Origin: CAZEIW01 sp964512305
GTDB lineage: Bacteria; Pseudomonadota; Gammaproteobacteria; Burkholderiales; Burkholderiaceae_F
Direction of reading: 5' to 3'
Length of the DNA: 17,495 nt
Assembly: GCA_964512305.1 (NCBI GenBank)
Contig: CAZEIW010000192.1
Coordinates: 1-17,495 of the forward strand
The first letter of the stretch is position 1. Every line of letters begins with the position of its first letter. The position numbers and the translations under genes are program-made. The notes beneath the pieces are model-generated. The model searched no databases and was not told where the DNA came from. It was given only the letters and a program-made list of their open reading frames with translations. Below are positions 1-9,051 of the stretch, piece by piece.

Positions 1-1
1 C

Positions 2-178
2 CGGATCGAGACCACCTGTCCGCAGGAGCACGACGTCCCGATGGATGCGATCGTGACCGAGGCGGGGATGCATTGGCCCGAGGCGGGCCGGTTGGTGCCG
101 GTCGAACCGGCGCAATTCCGGGAACTGGCGATCGCGCTGATGGGACGGCGCGAGGCGGGGCCGACTGCTGCGGGGTGA
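2..178 (+). CDS. C-terminal fragment, possibly 5-formyltetrahydrofolate cyclo-ligase family
   Basis: An open frame enters from the left edge and runs 58 codons to a TGA at 176-178; the start lies outside the window. The stretch EHDVPMDAIVTEAG (residues 19-32 of the fragment), preceded by a Cys, resembles the C-terminal end of 5-formyltetrahydrofolate cyclo-ligases, where a block like HDVxLDAVVTE sits close to the carboxyl end. That enzyme converts 5-formyl-THF to 5,10-methenyl-THF using ATP in the cytoplasm. About 25 further residues, then an Ala/Gly-rich end, follow the block, which is longer than I would expect for the family. The call rests on one short motif recognised by eye, so it is tentative. 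That the frame is coding is more secure: it ends just before a repeat element and its codon choice matches the neighbours. Confidence 0.45.
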   Translation, partial: RIETTCPQEHDVPMDAIVTEAGMHWPEAGRLVPVEPAQFRELAIALMGRREAGPTAAG

Positions 179-206
179 TCGTCTTCCTGAACATAGCGCC
201 CGGTGT

Positions 207-248
207 CACCCTCTCCCACGGCAGCGGGAGAGGGCGGGGGCGAGGGTG
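207..248. repeat. REP-like palindromic element (CCCTCTCCC / GGGAGAGGG hairpin)
   Basis: CCCTCTCCC at 209-217 and GGGAGAGGG at 226-234 form a perfect 9-bp inverted repeat around an 8-nt loop. A second complementary pair, CACCCTC at 207-213 and GAGGGTG at 242-248, could pair as an alternative. Extragenic elements with this pattern are scattered through many GC-rich proteobacterial genomes. It lies 28 bases after the preceding stop codon, so it could also stabilise or end that transcript. There is no U tract, so a classical intrinsic terminator is not evident. Confidence 0.7.
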
Positions 249-304
249 CCCGCGGCAGCGCAAATCGACCGAATCGACGATGTAAGAGCCGATGGGGCGG
301 GCAT

Positions 305-318
305 TTCGCGATTGCGAA
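305..318. promoter_or_regulatory. Small inverted repeat upstream of the RNase gene
   Basis: TTCGC (305-309) and GCGAA (314-318) form an inverted repeat with a 4-nt spacer in the 280-bp gene-free stretch before the metallo-beta-lactamase gene. It is short and could be chance. If functional, it would be an operator half-site pair for the operon starting at 459. A TTGACC hexamer at 337-342 resembles a -35 box, but no convincing -10 follows at the usual spacing. Apart from the repeat at 207-248 I see nothing else in 179-458. Confidence 0.2.
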
Positions 319-458
319 CCGGGCGGCGCAGATGGCTTGACCTGGCGCAGGCGGCGCGAGCCCCCGTTGCGCGCAAATCGGCGCCGTTTGGACGACACTT
401 CGGACACGGCAGGCGCGTGTCGCGCGCCGCTGCGACCGCCTGCAGGCGCCTGATCACG

Positions 459-1829
459 ATGAGACTGACCTTCCTGGGTGCCGCCGGCACCGTCACCGGG
501 TCATGCACGCTGGTCGACCACGGCGGCCGGCGGGTGCTGGTCGACTGCGGGCTGTTCCAGGGGCTCAAGCAACTGCGACTGCGCAATTGGGCGCCGCCCG
601 CGGTCGAGCCGGGGCAGCTCGATGCGGTCGCGCTGACGCACGCGCACATCGACCACAGCGGTCTGCTGCCGCGACTGTTCAGGCTCGGGCTGCGCGCCCC
701 CATCCACTGCACGCCCTCGACCTTCGAGCTCGCGCGCATCCTGCTGCCCGATTCGGGCCGGCTGCAGGAGGAGGAGGCCGAGTACGCCAACCGCAAGGGA
801 TACAGCAAGCACCGCCCGGCGCTGCCGCTCTACACGGAATCGGACGCGCGGCGCGTGCTCGAGCTGTTCCGACCGATCGCGTTCGACGAGGTCGTCGAGC
901 CTGTGCCCGGATGGCGCTGCTCGCTGACGCGTGCGGGCCACATCCTGGGCGCGGCCAGCGTGCGTCTGGACGCCGGCGGCCTCGCCGTGCTGTTTTCCGG
1001 CGACCTCGGGCGCGACGACGATCTGCTGTTCGAGCCGCCGCAGCCGCCGCCCGCCGCCGACGCGGTCGTGATCGAGTCGACCTACGGCGACCGCCTGCAT
1101 GGGCGCAGCGACGTGCTGGTCGCGCTGGAGCAGGTGATCCGCCGCACCGTCGCGCGCGGCGGGGCCGTGATCGTGCCCGCGTTCGCGGTCGGGCGCGCGC
1201 AGGCGCTGTTGCTGTGCCTGGAACGACTGCGGGAGGCGGGCCGCATTCCGACGCTGCCCGTGTACCTGAACAGCCCGATGGCGGTCGACGTCACGCGCGT
1301 GTTCGTCGAGGCGCGCGGCGAGCACCGCCTCGACGAACGCGAGTGCGACCGGATGTGCCGCGGCGTCCGCTTCGTCAACTCGGTCGAGGAATCGCGCCAG
1401 TTGAACGCGCGCCGCGGACCGATGGTGATCGTTTCGGCGAGCGGGATGGCAACCGGCGGGCGCGTGCTCCACCACCTGCGGGCCTTCGGGCCCGACCCGC
1501 GCAACACAATCCTGTTCGCGGGCTATCAGGCCGCGGGAACGCGCGGCGCGGCGATCGTGCACGGGGCCGACGCCGTGAAGATCCATGGCCAGTACGTTCC
1601 CATCCGCGCCGAGGTCGTGTGCCTGGACCAGCTGTCGGCCCACGCCGACCGCGAGCAGCTGCTGCACTGGCTGGCAGCGGTGCCGCGCATGCCGCAGCGG
1701 GTGTTCGTCACCCACGGCGAGCCGACCGCGTCGGACCGCCTGCGTGCGGCGATCGGCGAGCGCCTCGGGTGGGAAGCTCTGGTGCCCGAGCACAGATCGA
1801 CCCATGACGTCGATTCAGCAGCTGCCTGA
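459..1829 (+). CDS. MBL-fold beta-CASP ribonuclease (CPSF/Ysh1-like)
   Basis: A 456-residue metallo-beta-lactamase-fold nuclease of the beta-CASP group, which cleaves RNA endo- or exonucleolytically in the cytoplasm with two zinc ions. Metal motifs are visible: HAHIDH at 61-66, H161 in RAGHILG, D182 in SGDLG, and H419 in the C-terminal THG. Beta-CASP features are motif A at E206 (ESTYG), the GGRVLHHL segment at 333-340 with the motif B histidine, and H394 in SAHAD, which takes the motif C position. Length is normal for bacterial single-domain members. The frame is open further upstream, but ATG 459 begins the first beta strand (MRLTFLGAAGTVTG), as is typical of the family, and the upstream residues look non-coding. 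No clear Shine-Dalgarno precedes it. The last 26 bases overlap the phosphorylase start, so the two are probably translationally coupled. The RNA target is unknown. Confidence 0.93.
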   Translation: MRLTFLGAAGTVTGSCTLVDHGGRRVLVDCGLFQGLKQLRLRNWAPPAVEPGQLDAVALTHAHIDHSGLLPRLFRLGLRAPIHCTPSTFELARILLPDSGRLQEEEAEYANRKGYSKHRPALPLYTESDARRVLELFRPIAFDEVVEPVPGWRCSLTRAGHILGAASVRLDAGGLAVLFSGDLGRDDDLLFEPPQPPPAADAVVIESTYGDRLHGRSDVLVALEQVIRRTVARGGAVIVPAFAVGRAQALLLCLERLREAGRIPTLPVYLNSPMAVDVTRVFVEARGEHRLDERECDRMCRGVRFVNSVEESRQLNARRGPMVIVSASGMATGGRVLHHLRAFGPDPRNTILFAGYQAAGTRGAAIVHGADAVKIHGQYVPIRAEVVCLDQLSAHADREQLLHWLAAVPRMPQRVFVTHGEPTASDRLRAAIGERLGWEALVPEHRSTHDVDSAAA

Positions 1830-3342
1830 GCGCGTGAACGACCCGATCCACCTGAAGGCGCGCCGGCTCGGCATCGACTCGCTGCAGCAGCCCATCGTCT
1901 ACCTGCGCGCCGACAGCCCTGTCTGCCGCTCGGAGGGCTTCGGCGCCCAGTCGCAGCTCGAGGTCGTCGCAGGGCAGCGCTCGATCCTGGCCACGCTGCA
2001 GCCGGTGACCGGCGACCTGCTGGCGCCCGACGAGGCCGGGCTGTCCGAGGCGGCCTGGCGCCTGCTCGGCGTCGAGGCCGGGACGGAACTGGAATTCAAG
2101 CACGTGCCGCCGGTGGACTCGCTCGGCTTCGTGCGCGCAAAGCTGTACGGGCATCGCCTGGACGACGACAAGTGGCGAGCGATCATCCGCGACGTGGCGG
2201 GCCGGCGCTATTCGGGGCTGCACCTGGCGGCGCTGATCGCGGCCTGTGCCGGCGAGCGCCTCGACGCCGGCGAGCTGGTGGGCCTGACGCGTGCGATGGT
2301 CGAGGCGGGCCAGCGGGTGCGGTGGCCGTACTCGCCGGTGGTCGACAAGCATTGCGTCGGCGGCCTGCCGGGAAACCGCACGACGCCGATCGTCGTCGCG
2401 ATCGCCGCTGCGTGCGGCGCCGTGATGCCCAAGACCTCGTCGCGGGCGATCACCTCGCCCGCAGGCACGGCCGACACGATGGAGACGATGGCGCCGGTCG
2501 AGCTGAGCCTGGCCGCGATGCAGCGCGTGGTCGAACGCGAGGGTGGCTGCATCGTCTGGGGCGGCACGGTGCAGCTGAGTCCCGCCGACGACGTGCTGAT
2601 CGGCGTCGAGCGCGTGCTGGACCTCGACAGCGAAGCCCAGCTCGTGGCCTCGGTGCTGTCGAAAAAGGCGGCCGCCGGTTCCGAGCGCGTCCTGATCGAC
2701 ATTCCGGTCGGGGTCACCGCGAAGGTCCGCAGCGCGATCGCGGCGCGGCGGCTCGAAGGCCTGCTGGTCGGCGTCGGCGCCGCGCTTGGTCTGCAGGTGC
2801 ATTGCGTTGCCACCGACGGAAGCCAGCCGGTCGGCCGCGGCATCGGGCCCGCGCTGGAGGCGCACGACGTGCTGGCGGTTCTGCGCAATGCGGCCGACGC
2901 GCCGGGCGACCTGCGCGAACGGGCGCTGGCGCTGGCCGGCACGATTCTCGAGATGGCGGGCCGCGCGCCGGACGGCGAAGGTGGCGCGCTGGCGCACGCG
3001 GTGCTGGCCGACGGCCGGGCCTGGCGCAAGTTCGTGGCGATCTGCGAGGCGCAAGGCGGGATGCGCGATCCCGGACGCGCGCCTCATCGGGCGGAGGTGC
3101 CGTCGCTGCGCGCCGGACGCGTGACCGCCCTGGACAACCGGCGGCTGGCGCGCGTGGCCAAGCTCACCGGCGCGCCCTATGCTCCGAGCGCGGGGATGGT
3201 CCTGCACAAGCGCATCGGCGACCGCGTCGAGCGCGGCGAGGCCCTGTTCACGCTGCACGCAGAGGCGCCCGGGGAACTGGCGTACGCACTCGACTACGTG
3301 AAACGGCAGCCGCCGTTGATCGACCTGCAGTCGCTCGATTGA
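1804..3342 (+). CDS. Thymidine phosphorylase-family protein, AMP-phosphorylase-like
   Basis: A 512-residue phosphorylase related to thymidine and pyrimidine nucleoside phosphorylases. About 100 extra N-terminal residues precede the helical phosphorylase domain, as in archaeal AMP phosphorylase (about 500 aa); E. coli-type thymidine phosphorylase (about 440 aa) lacks them. The phosphate-binding loop is KHCVGGLPGN (182-191), followed by KTSSRAITSPAGTAD (210-224). The nucleoside-site block LVASVLSKK (280-288) keeps the Ser and Lys of the family (S283, K287). A C-terminal beta-rich domain carries LHKRIGDRVERGE. The expected reaction is phosphorolysis of a nucleoside or nucleoside 5'-monophosphate to base plus ribose (bis)phosphate. 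ATG 1804 is chosen because it gives the full N-terminal domain; GTG 1834, just past the upstream stop, is an alternative. The database name 'thymidine phosphorylase' may be wrong for this branch. Confidence 0.9.
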   Translation: MTSIQQLPERVNDPIHLKARRLGIDSLQQPIVYLRADSPVCRSEGFGAQSQLEVVAGQRSILATLQPVTGDLLAPDEAGLSEAAWRLLGVEAGTELEFKHVPPVDSLGFVRAKLYGHRLDDDKWRAIIRDVAGRRYSGLHLAALIAACAGERLDAGELVGLTRAMVEAGQRVRWPYSPVVDKHCVGGLPGNRTTPIVVAIAAACGAVMPKTSSRAITSPAGTADTMETMAPVELSLAAMQRVVEREGGCIVWGGTVQLSPADDVLIGVERVLDLDSEAQLVASVLSKKAAAGSERVLIDIPVGVTAKVRSAIAARRLEGLLVGVGAALGLQVHCVATDGSQPVGRGIGPALEAHDVLAVLRNAADAPGDLRERALALAGTILEMAGRAPDGEGGALAHAVLADGRAWRKFVAICEAQGGMRDPGRAPHRAEVPSLRAGRVTALDNRRLARVAKLTGAPYAPSAGMVLHKRIGDRVERGEALFTLHAEAPGELAYALDYVKRQPPLIDLQSLD

Positions 3343-3343
3343 G

Positions 3344-3370
3344 ACCGGCCCGTGGCCTCTTCGGCCCGGT
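3344..3370. terminator. Candidate bidirectional terminator hairpin between convergent genes
   Basis: ACCGGCCCG (3344-3352) and CGGCCCGGT (3362-3370) pair over 9 positions with a single internal C-C mismatch around a 9-nt loop. The element fills most of the 39-base gap between the stop codons of the phosphorylase and of the convergent binding-protein gene, where a shared terminator is expected. No T-run follows on either side, so the call rests on position and pairing only. Confidence 0.45.
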
Positions 3371-3381
3371 GCCCTGAAGGC

Positions 3382-5214
3382 TCAGCGCGTCGCCCGCTGG
3401 CGCGCCGTATCGATGTCGACGTAGCGCCACCAGCCGCGTATGAACGGCCAGCTCCGGTAGCCGAGCACCCACGGGTACGCGAGATCGATCTTGTAGCGGT
3501 GCACGATCGGCTTCATCGGCATGTACGCGATCATCAGCTTCTCGAGCTCCCGCAGCTTGACCAGGCGCTGCGGGCCGTCGGGCAGCTGGTCCTGCTCGCG
3601 GTACAGGCGGTCGTACTCGGGCAGCGTGAAGCGCGAGATGTCGTCGCTGCCGATCGCCGGCGAATAGCAGTAGCGCAGCACGTCGCCGCCGTTGGGGCCG
3701 GCCGCGAGCAGCCCCAGGCGCCACACCTCGTAGTGACCGCTGAGCGCAAAGCGCAGGTTCTCCGGCCATTTTGCGACCTTGAACTCGAAGCGCAACCCGA
3801 CCGCGGCCATCGACTTGCGCCAGATCTCGTCGACGATGCGCGAGCGCTGGTCGGGTTCGCTCGACACGGTGATCGCCAGCGGCGAACCGTCGGGCCGGGT
3901 CCGCCAGCCGTCGGGGCCGCGCCGGTAGCCGAACATGTCGAGCAGCGCATTGGCCCGCGCGGCGTCCTTCTCGCCGGCCTCGCTGTGCAGGGACGCGTCG
4001 TAGCCGAAGGTGCCCGGCTGGATCATCGACTGCGCCGGGAACGCCTGGTACTTGTAGACCGAGCGGATCATCTCGTCGGTGTCGAGCGCCAGGCCGATCG
4101 CACGGCGCAGGGCGACCCGCTCGGGCGCGTAGCCGCCCACGACCGGGTCTTCCATGTTGAAGGTCGCGAAAGCGACGTCGACGTCGGGCACGCGCTCCAT
4201 CTGGACGCCCTTGCGGCGCAGCAGCGGAGAAGGGCGGTTGCCCGGGATCGCGATCGGCGCGAGGTCGAGCGGGAGGCGGGCGACGAAGTCGTGCTCGCCG
4301 TTGAGGAACGCGAGCCAGCGCGGCTGGCTCTCCTCGATGATCGAGATCTCGACGCGGTCGATCATCGGCAGGCGCCGTCCCTCGAAGCGCGCGGCGATCG
4401 CCTGCGAGGCCGCGTCGTCGGGGGCGGGATTGGCGTGATAGTAGACGGCCCGATAGTTGGGGTTTCGCTCAAGGACGATCAACGACGACCGGCGCCACTG
4501 CGCGAGGCGGAAGGCGCCGGTGCCGACCGGATGCTCCATGATGCGATCGCCGTAGCGCTCGACCACTTCGCGCGCGACGGCGCCGAGGATCGAAGCGTCG
4601 GCGAGCGAGTTGGCGAAGCGCGGATCGGGACGCCCGAGCACGACGCGGAACGTGTAGCGGTCGATCGTCTTGAGGCCCTCGATCTCGCGGTCGTAGTCGA
4701 AGCGCCCGGTCTTCACCGCCTCGTCCCGCAACGCCTTGGCGCCGACGATGTCGTCGACCTCGAACTGCCCGTAGAACGGACATTTCCAGCGCGGATCGTA
4801 GATGCGCTTCATCGAATACACGTAGTCGGCCGCGGTCAGCTCGCGCTTGCGGCCGTCGAACGCCGGGTCGTCGTCGAAGTAGATGCCCGGCTTGATCCTG
4901 AACGTGAAAGTCCGGAAATCGGCCGAAACCTCGGGCAGCGACGCCGCCGTGTTCGGCTCGAGCGTGCCCGGCGATGCAAGGTACGCGAACTGCAGCGGCG
5001 CGTCGAAGATGTTGCCGGTGACCGTGCGCGAGTAGAGGTCGGACACCTGGACCGGATCGAAGCCGGTCTCGGCGATTTCGAACGCGTAGCGCAGGACCTT
5101 CGGGGCGTCGGCCTTGGGTCCGTCGGTGGCGGCGTCCGCGGCCGCGCCGGCGCAGATCAGCGCCGCGAAGGTCGAGGCCGACAGGTTGAGCAAGAGCGGG
5201 CGCAACGGCATCAT
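3382..5214 (-). CDS. ABC transporter substrate-binding protein, family 5 (oligopeptide type)
   Basis: A 610-residue periplasmic solute-binding protein of the SBP_bac_5 (DppA/OppA/YejA-like) family, which delivers ligand to the permease pair encoded divergently next door. The N-terminus has a hydrophobic signal segment (about residues 6-25) ending in AGAAADA, fitting signal peptidase I cleavage near residues 26-28. C21 lacks a proper lipobox, so it is probably soluble. Family features include LRYAFEIAETGFDP (41-54), the LEPNTAASLPEVSADFRTFTF region (85-105) with KPGIYFDDD after it, a PVGTGAFRL block, and a C-terminal half with LRRAIGLALDTDEMI. The first of two tandem ATG codons (5212-5214) is used; the frame stays open upstream but the sequence there looks non-coding. 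No Shine-Dalgarno is evident. Ligand: peptide is the default, but the family also binds oligosaccharides, metal chelates and opines. Confidence 0.92.
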   Translation of the reverse strand: MMPLRPLLLNLSASTFAALICAGAAADAATDGPKADAPKVLRYAFEIAETGFDPVQVSDLYSRTVTGNIFDAPLQFAYLASPGTLEPNTAASLPEVSADFRTFTFRIKPGIYFDDDPAFDGRKRELTAADYVYSMKRIYDPRWKCPFYGQFEVDDIVGAKALRDEAVKTGRFDYDREIEGLKTIDRYTFRVVLGRPDPRFANSLADASILGAVAREVVERYGDRIMEHPVGTGAFRLAQWRRSSLIVLERNPNYRAVYYHANPAPDDAASQAIAARFEGRRLPMIDRVEISIIEESQPRWLAFLNGEHDFVARLPLDLAPIAIPGNRPSPLLRRKGVQMERVPDVDVAFATFNMEDPVVGGYAPERVALRRAIGLALDTDEMIRSVYKYQAFPAQSMIQPGTFGYDASLHSEAGEKDAARANALLDMFGYRRGPDGWRTRPDGSPLAITVSSEPDQRSRIVDEIWRKSMAAVGLRFEFKVAKWPENLRFALSGHYEVWRLGLLAAGPNGGDVLRYCYSPAIGSDDISRFTLPEYDRLYREQDQLPDGPQRLVKLRELEKLMIAYMPMKPIVHRYKIDLAYPWVLGYRSWPFIRGWWRYVDIDTARQRATR

Positions 5215-5349
5215 GGCGCGGAGGTCGGCGGCGCGGTGAAGTCGCAAGGTTACCCGAGCGGCCCCGCGGCGGGCGCCCGGACGGCATAATGCCCGCCACG
5301 ATGCCTCTGGCGCGGGCGCCGGCACCCACGGCATCGCCCCAACCGACCC
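5215..5349. promoter_or_regulatory. Divergent intergenic region of the ABC transporter
   Basis: These 135 bases separate the - strand binding-protein gene from the + strand permease operon and must hold both promoters unless either is read from elsewhere. CATAAT at 5285-5290 (+ strand) resembles a -10 box, but the bases 17 upstream are GC-rich and show no -35. Neither flanking start codon has a purine-rich ribosome-binding site. No strong operator palindrome was found. Confidence 0.4.
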
Positions 5350-6288
5350 GTGACCCGCTACCTCGTCCGCCGCCTGTGGCAAATGGTGCCGACGCTCGCC
5401 GGCGTCGTGCTGCTGATCTTCTTCCTCTTCAAGTTCAAGGGCGGCGACCCCGCGACGATCATCGCCGGCCTGGGCGCGACCGAGCAGCAGATCGAGACCA
5501 TCCGGCACACGCTCGGGCTCGACCGGCCCTGGTGGGTCCAGCTCGGCGTGTTCGTCCGGCAGATCGTGAGTTTCGACTGGGGCAGCAGCTGGGCCACGGC
5601 CGAGCCGGTCGCGCACATCTTCGCGACCCGGCTGCCCGCGACGCTGACCGTGATGCTGCCGATCCTGATCCTCGACTCGCTGGTGTCGATCCCGATCGCG
5701 CTCGGCGTCGCCTATGTCCGTGGCACGCTGACCGACCGCCTCGTGATGGCGGCGACCACCGTCGCGCTGTCGATCTCGTTCCTGGTCTACATCCTGGTGG
5801 GCCAGTGGCTGTTCGGCTTCCGCCTCGCGTGGTTCCCGATCCAGGGCTGGAGCGACAGCGTGCTGCACAACCTGCTGATCTATGCGCCGCTGCCGGTTAT
5901 GCTCGCGGTGCTGGTCGGCATCGCGCCCCAGACCCGCCTTTATCGCAGCTTCCTGCTCGACGAACTCGGCCAGGACTACGTCCGCACCGCGCGCGCCAAG
6001 GGCGCTTCGGAGCCCCGCATCATGGTGCGGCACGTGCTGCGCAATGCCTGGATCCCGATCCTGACCAACGTGTCGCTGCAGCTGCCCGGCATTTTCGTGG
6101 GCTCGTTCCTGCTCGAGGTCTTTTTCTCGATTCCCGGGCTGGGGCGCGAGATCCTGCTCGCGGTCAACCGCAGCGACTACCCGGTGATCCAGGCCGTGAC
6201 GGTCTACCTGGCCATACTGACGATGTTGATCAACCTGGGCGCCGACCTGCTCTACAAGCTGGTCGATCCGCGGGTGCAGCTGCGATGA
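5350..6288 (+). CDS. ABC transporter permease, DppB/YejB type
   Basis: A 312-residue inner-membrane permease, the first of a heterodimeric pair. The start MTRYLVRRLWQMVPTLAGVV is typical of DppB/OppB proteins and sets the GTG at 5350 as start. Hydrophobic spans by eye lie near 12-27, 97-120, 132-155, 175-193, 238-258 and 280-302, matching six transmembrane helices. The cytoplasmic EAA coupling loop, which docks on the ATPase, is at about 205-236 (ELGQDYVRTARAKGAS, then VLRNAWIPI). The C-terminus YKLVDPRVQL is characteristic. The stop overlaps the next start as ATGA (6285-6288), so the two permeases are translationally coupled. No Shine-Dalgarno is seen before the GTG. Confidence 0.93.
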   Translation: MTRYLVRRLWQMVPTLAGVVLLIFFLFKFKGGDPATIIAGLGATEQQIETIRHTLGLDRPWWVQLGVFVRQIVSFDWGSSWATAEPVAHIFATRLPATLTVMLPILILDSLVSIPIALGVAYVRGTLTDRLVMAATTVALSISFLVYILVGQWLFGFRLAWFPIQGWSDSVLHNLLIYAPLPVMLAVLVGIAPQTRLYRSFLLDELGQDYVRTARAKGASEPRIMVRHVLRNAWIPILTNVSLQLPGIFVGSFLLEVFFSIPGLGREILLAVNRSDYPVIQAVTVYLAILTMLINLGADLLYKLVDPRVQLR

Positions 6289-7316
6289 CGGCGGCCGTCC
6301 TGGCCGTCGGGGCCGGCGAGCGTTCGCCCGGGGTGTGGCGCGCCGCGTGGCGGCGCCTTCGGGCCGATCGCGTCGGTTTGCTGAGCCTCGCGGTCGTGCT
6401 CGCGTTCCTGGTGCTGGTGCTGGCGGCGGCTTCCGGCGGCGTGGCCGCGGACTGGCAGCGCGAGATCGGCGTGCCTTACGCGAATCCGACCTGGCTGGGC
6501 GCGGCCGCCGACAACAGCCTGAGGATCGACCACGGGCACGGTCCGCTGCTCGACCTGAGCGATGTCGATCCGCTCGCGCCACGGTACGCGGAGTGGGTCG
6601 CGCTGGCGGCGAGGATGCACGCCGTCGAGCCGATCCGGCTCGCGACCCTGCCTTTCGGGGGCGACCGCTTCGGGCGCGACGTGCTGATCAAGGCCGTCAA
6701 GGGCGCCGAAGTCTCGATCCTGATCGGCATCGCGGCGGCGCTGATGGCGACGCTGATCGGAACCGTCGCGGGCGCCATCGCCGGTTACTTCGGAGGCGCC
6801 GCCGGCGACCTGCTCGAGTGGTGCTACAACGTCTTCACCGCCGTGCCCGGCATCCTGCTGATCTTCGCCTTCGCGGCCGTGTTCGGCCGCGGCGCAGGCA
6901 CCGTGGTCGTGATCCTCGGCTTGACCGGCTGGACCTCGGTTTACCGGCTGGTGCGAGCGGAGTACCTGAAGCACCGCGTGCGCGAATACGTGCTTGCCGC
7001 GCAGGCGATCGGCGTGTCGCACCTTTCGCGGATGTTCGCGCACATCCTGCCCAACGTCAGTCATGTGATCCTGGTCCAGCTGTCGCTGCTGGCGGTGTTC
7101 TTCATCAAGGCCGAGGTGATCCTTTCGTACCTCGGCCTGGGCGTGCCGATCGATTCGGTGTCCTGGGGCACGATGCTCAACGAGGCGCAGTCGGAGCTGA
7201 TCCTGGGCAAGTGGTGGCAGCTCGCAACCGCCACGGCGATGATGGCGGCGTTCGTGACCGCGTTCTCGGCCCTGACCGATTCGCTGCGCGACGCGCTCGA
7301 TCCACGGCTGCACTGA
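6285..7316 (+). CDS. ABC transporter permease, DppC/YejE type with long periplasmic insert
   Basis: A 343-residue inner-membrane permease, the partner of the preceding DppB-like protein. The first membrane span is at about 31-50. It is followed by a long extracytoplasmic segment (about 51-120), longer than in typical DppC and reminiscent of YejE-type proteins. The core begins with PFGGDRFGRDVL (123-134). Further hydrophobic spans lie near 143-170, 186-213, 257-283 and 311-330. The EAA loop is at 224-258 (RAEYLKHRVREYVLAAQAIG, then ILPNV). The end DSLRDALDPRL is the usual DppC ending. Its ATG overlaps the upstream stop by four bases and no separate ribosome-binding site is visible, suggesting re-initiation. 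The ATPase gene starts 19 bases after the stop. Confidence 0.93.
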   Translation: MTAAVLAVGAGERSPGVWRAAWRRLRADRVGLLSLAVVLAFLVLVLAAASGGVAADWQREIGVPYANPTWLGAAADNSLRIDHGHGPLLDLSDVDPLAPRYAEWVALAARMHAVEPIRLATLPFGGDRFGRDVLIKAVKGAEVSILIGIAAALMATLIGTVAGAIAGYFGGAAGDLLEWCYNVFTAVPGILLIFAFAAVFGRGAGTVVVILGLTGWTSVYRLVRAEYLKHRVREYVLAAQAIGVSHLSRMFAHILPNVSHVILVQLSLLAVFFIKAEVILSYLGLGVPIDSVSWGTMLNEAQSELILGKWWQLATATAMMAAFVTAFSALTDSLRDALDPRLH

Positions 7317-7326
7317 CCGCGCAGCC

Positions 7327-7330
7327 GAGG
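7327..7330 (+). promoter_or_regulatory. Ribosome-binding site of the ATPase gene
   Basis: GAGG lies five bases before the ATG at 7336 in the 19-base gap after the second permease. It is the only clear Shine-Dalgarno inside the transporter operon and supports the chosen start. Confidence 0.55.
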
Positions 7331-7335
7331 CCATC

Positions 7336-9042
<1,707 letters not shown>

Positions 9043-9051
9043 GCGCCGAGG

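Noticed and set aside
501..1805. Long open frames on both strands in other frames across the RNase gene
   Set aside because: They lack recognisable motifs and have the Arg/Ala/Gly-rich composition of GC-rich shadow frames; the 459-1829 frame carries all catalytic motifs.
1708..3258. A 516-codon - strand open frame opposite the phosphorylase
   Set aside because: Composition is Arg/His/Gln/Ala-rich and featureless; the + strand protein is fully conserved in motif content.
5285..5290. CATAAT as a -10 promoter box for the permease operon
   Set aside because: Nothing resembling a -35 box stands 16-18 bases upstream, and an isolated hexamer is not enough.
5215..6582. Long - strand open frame continuing upstream of the binding-protein gene, opposite the first permease
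   Set aside because: The translation is low-complexity, Arg/Asp/Gln-rich and without family motifs, while the + strand frame is a clear permease with transmembrane spans and an EAA loop. It is an effect of high G+C.
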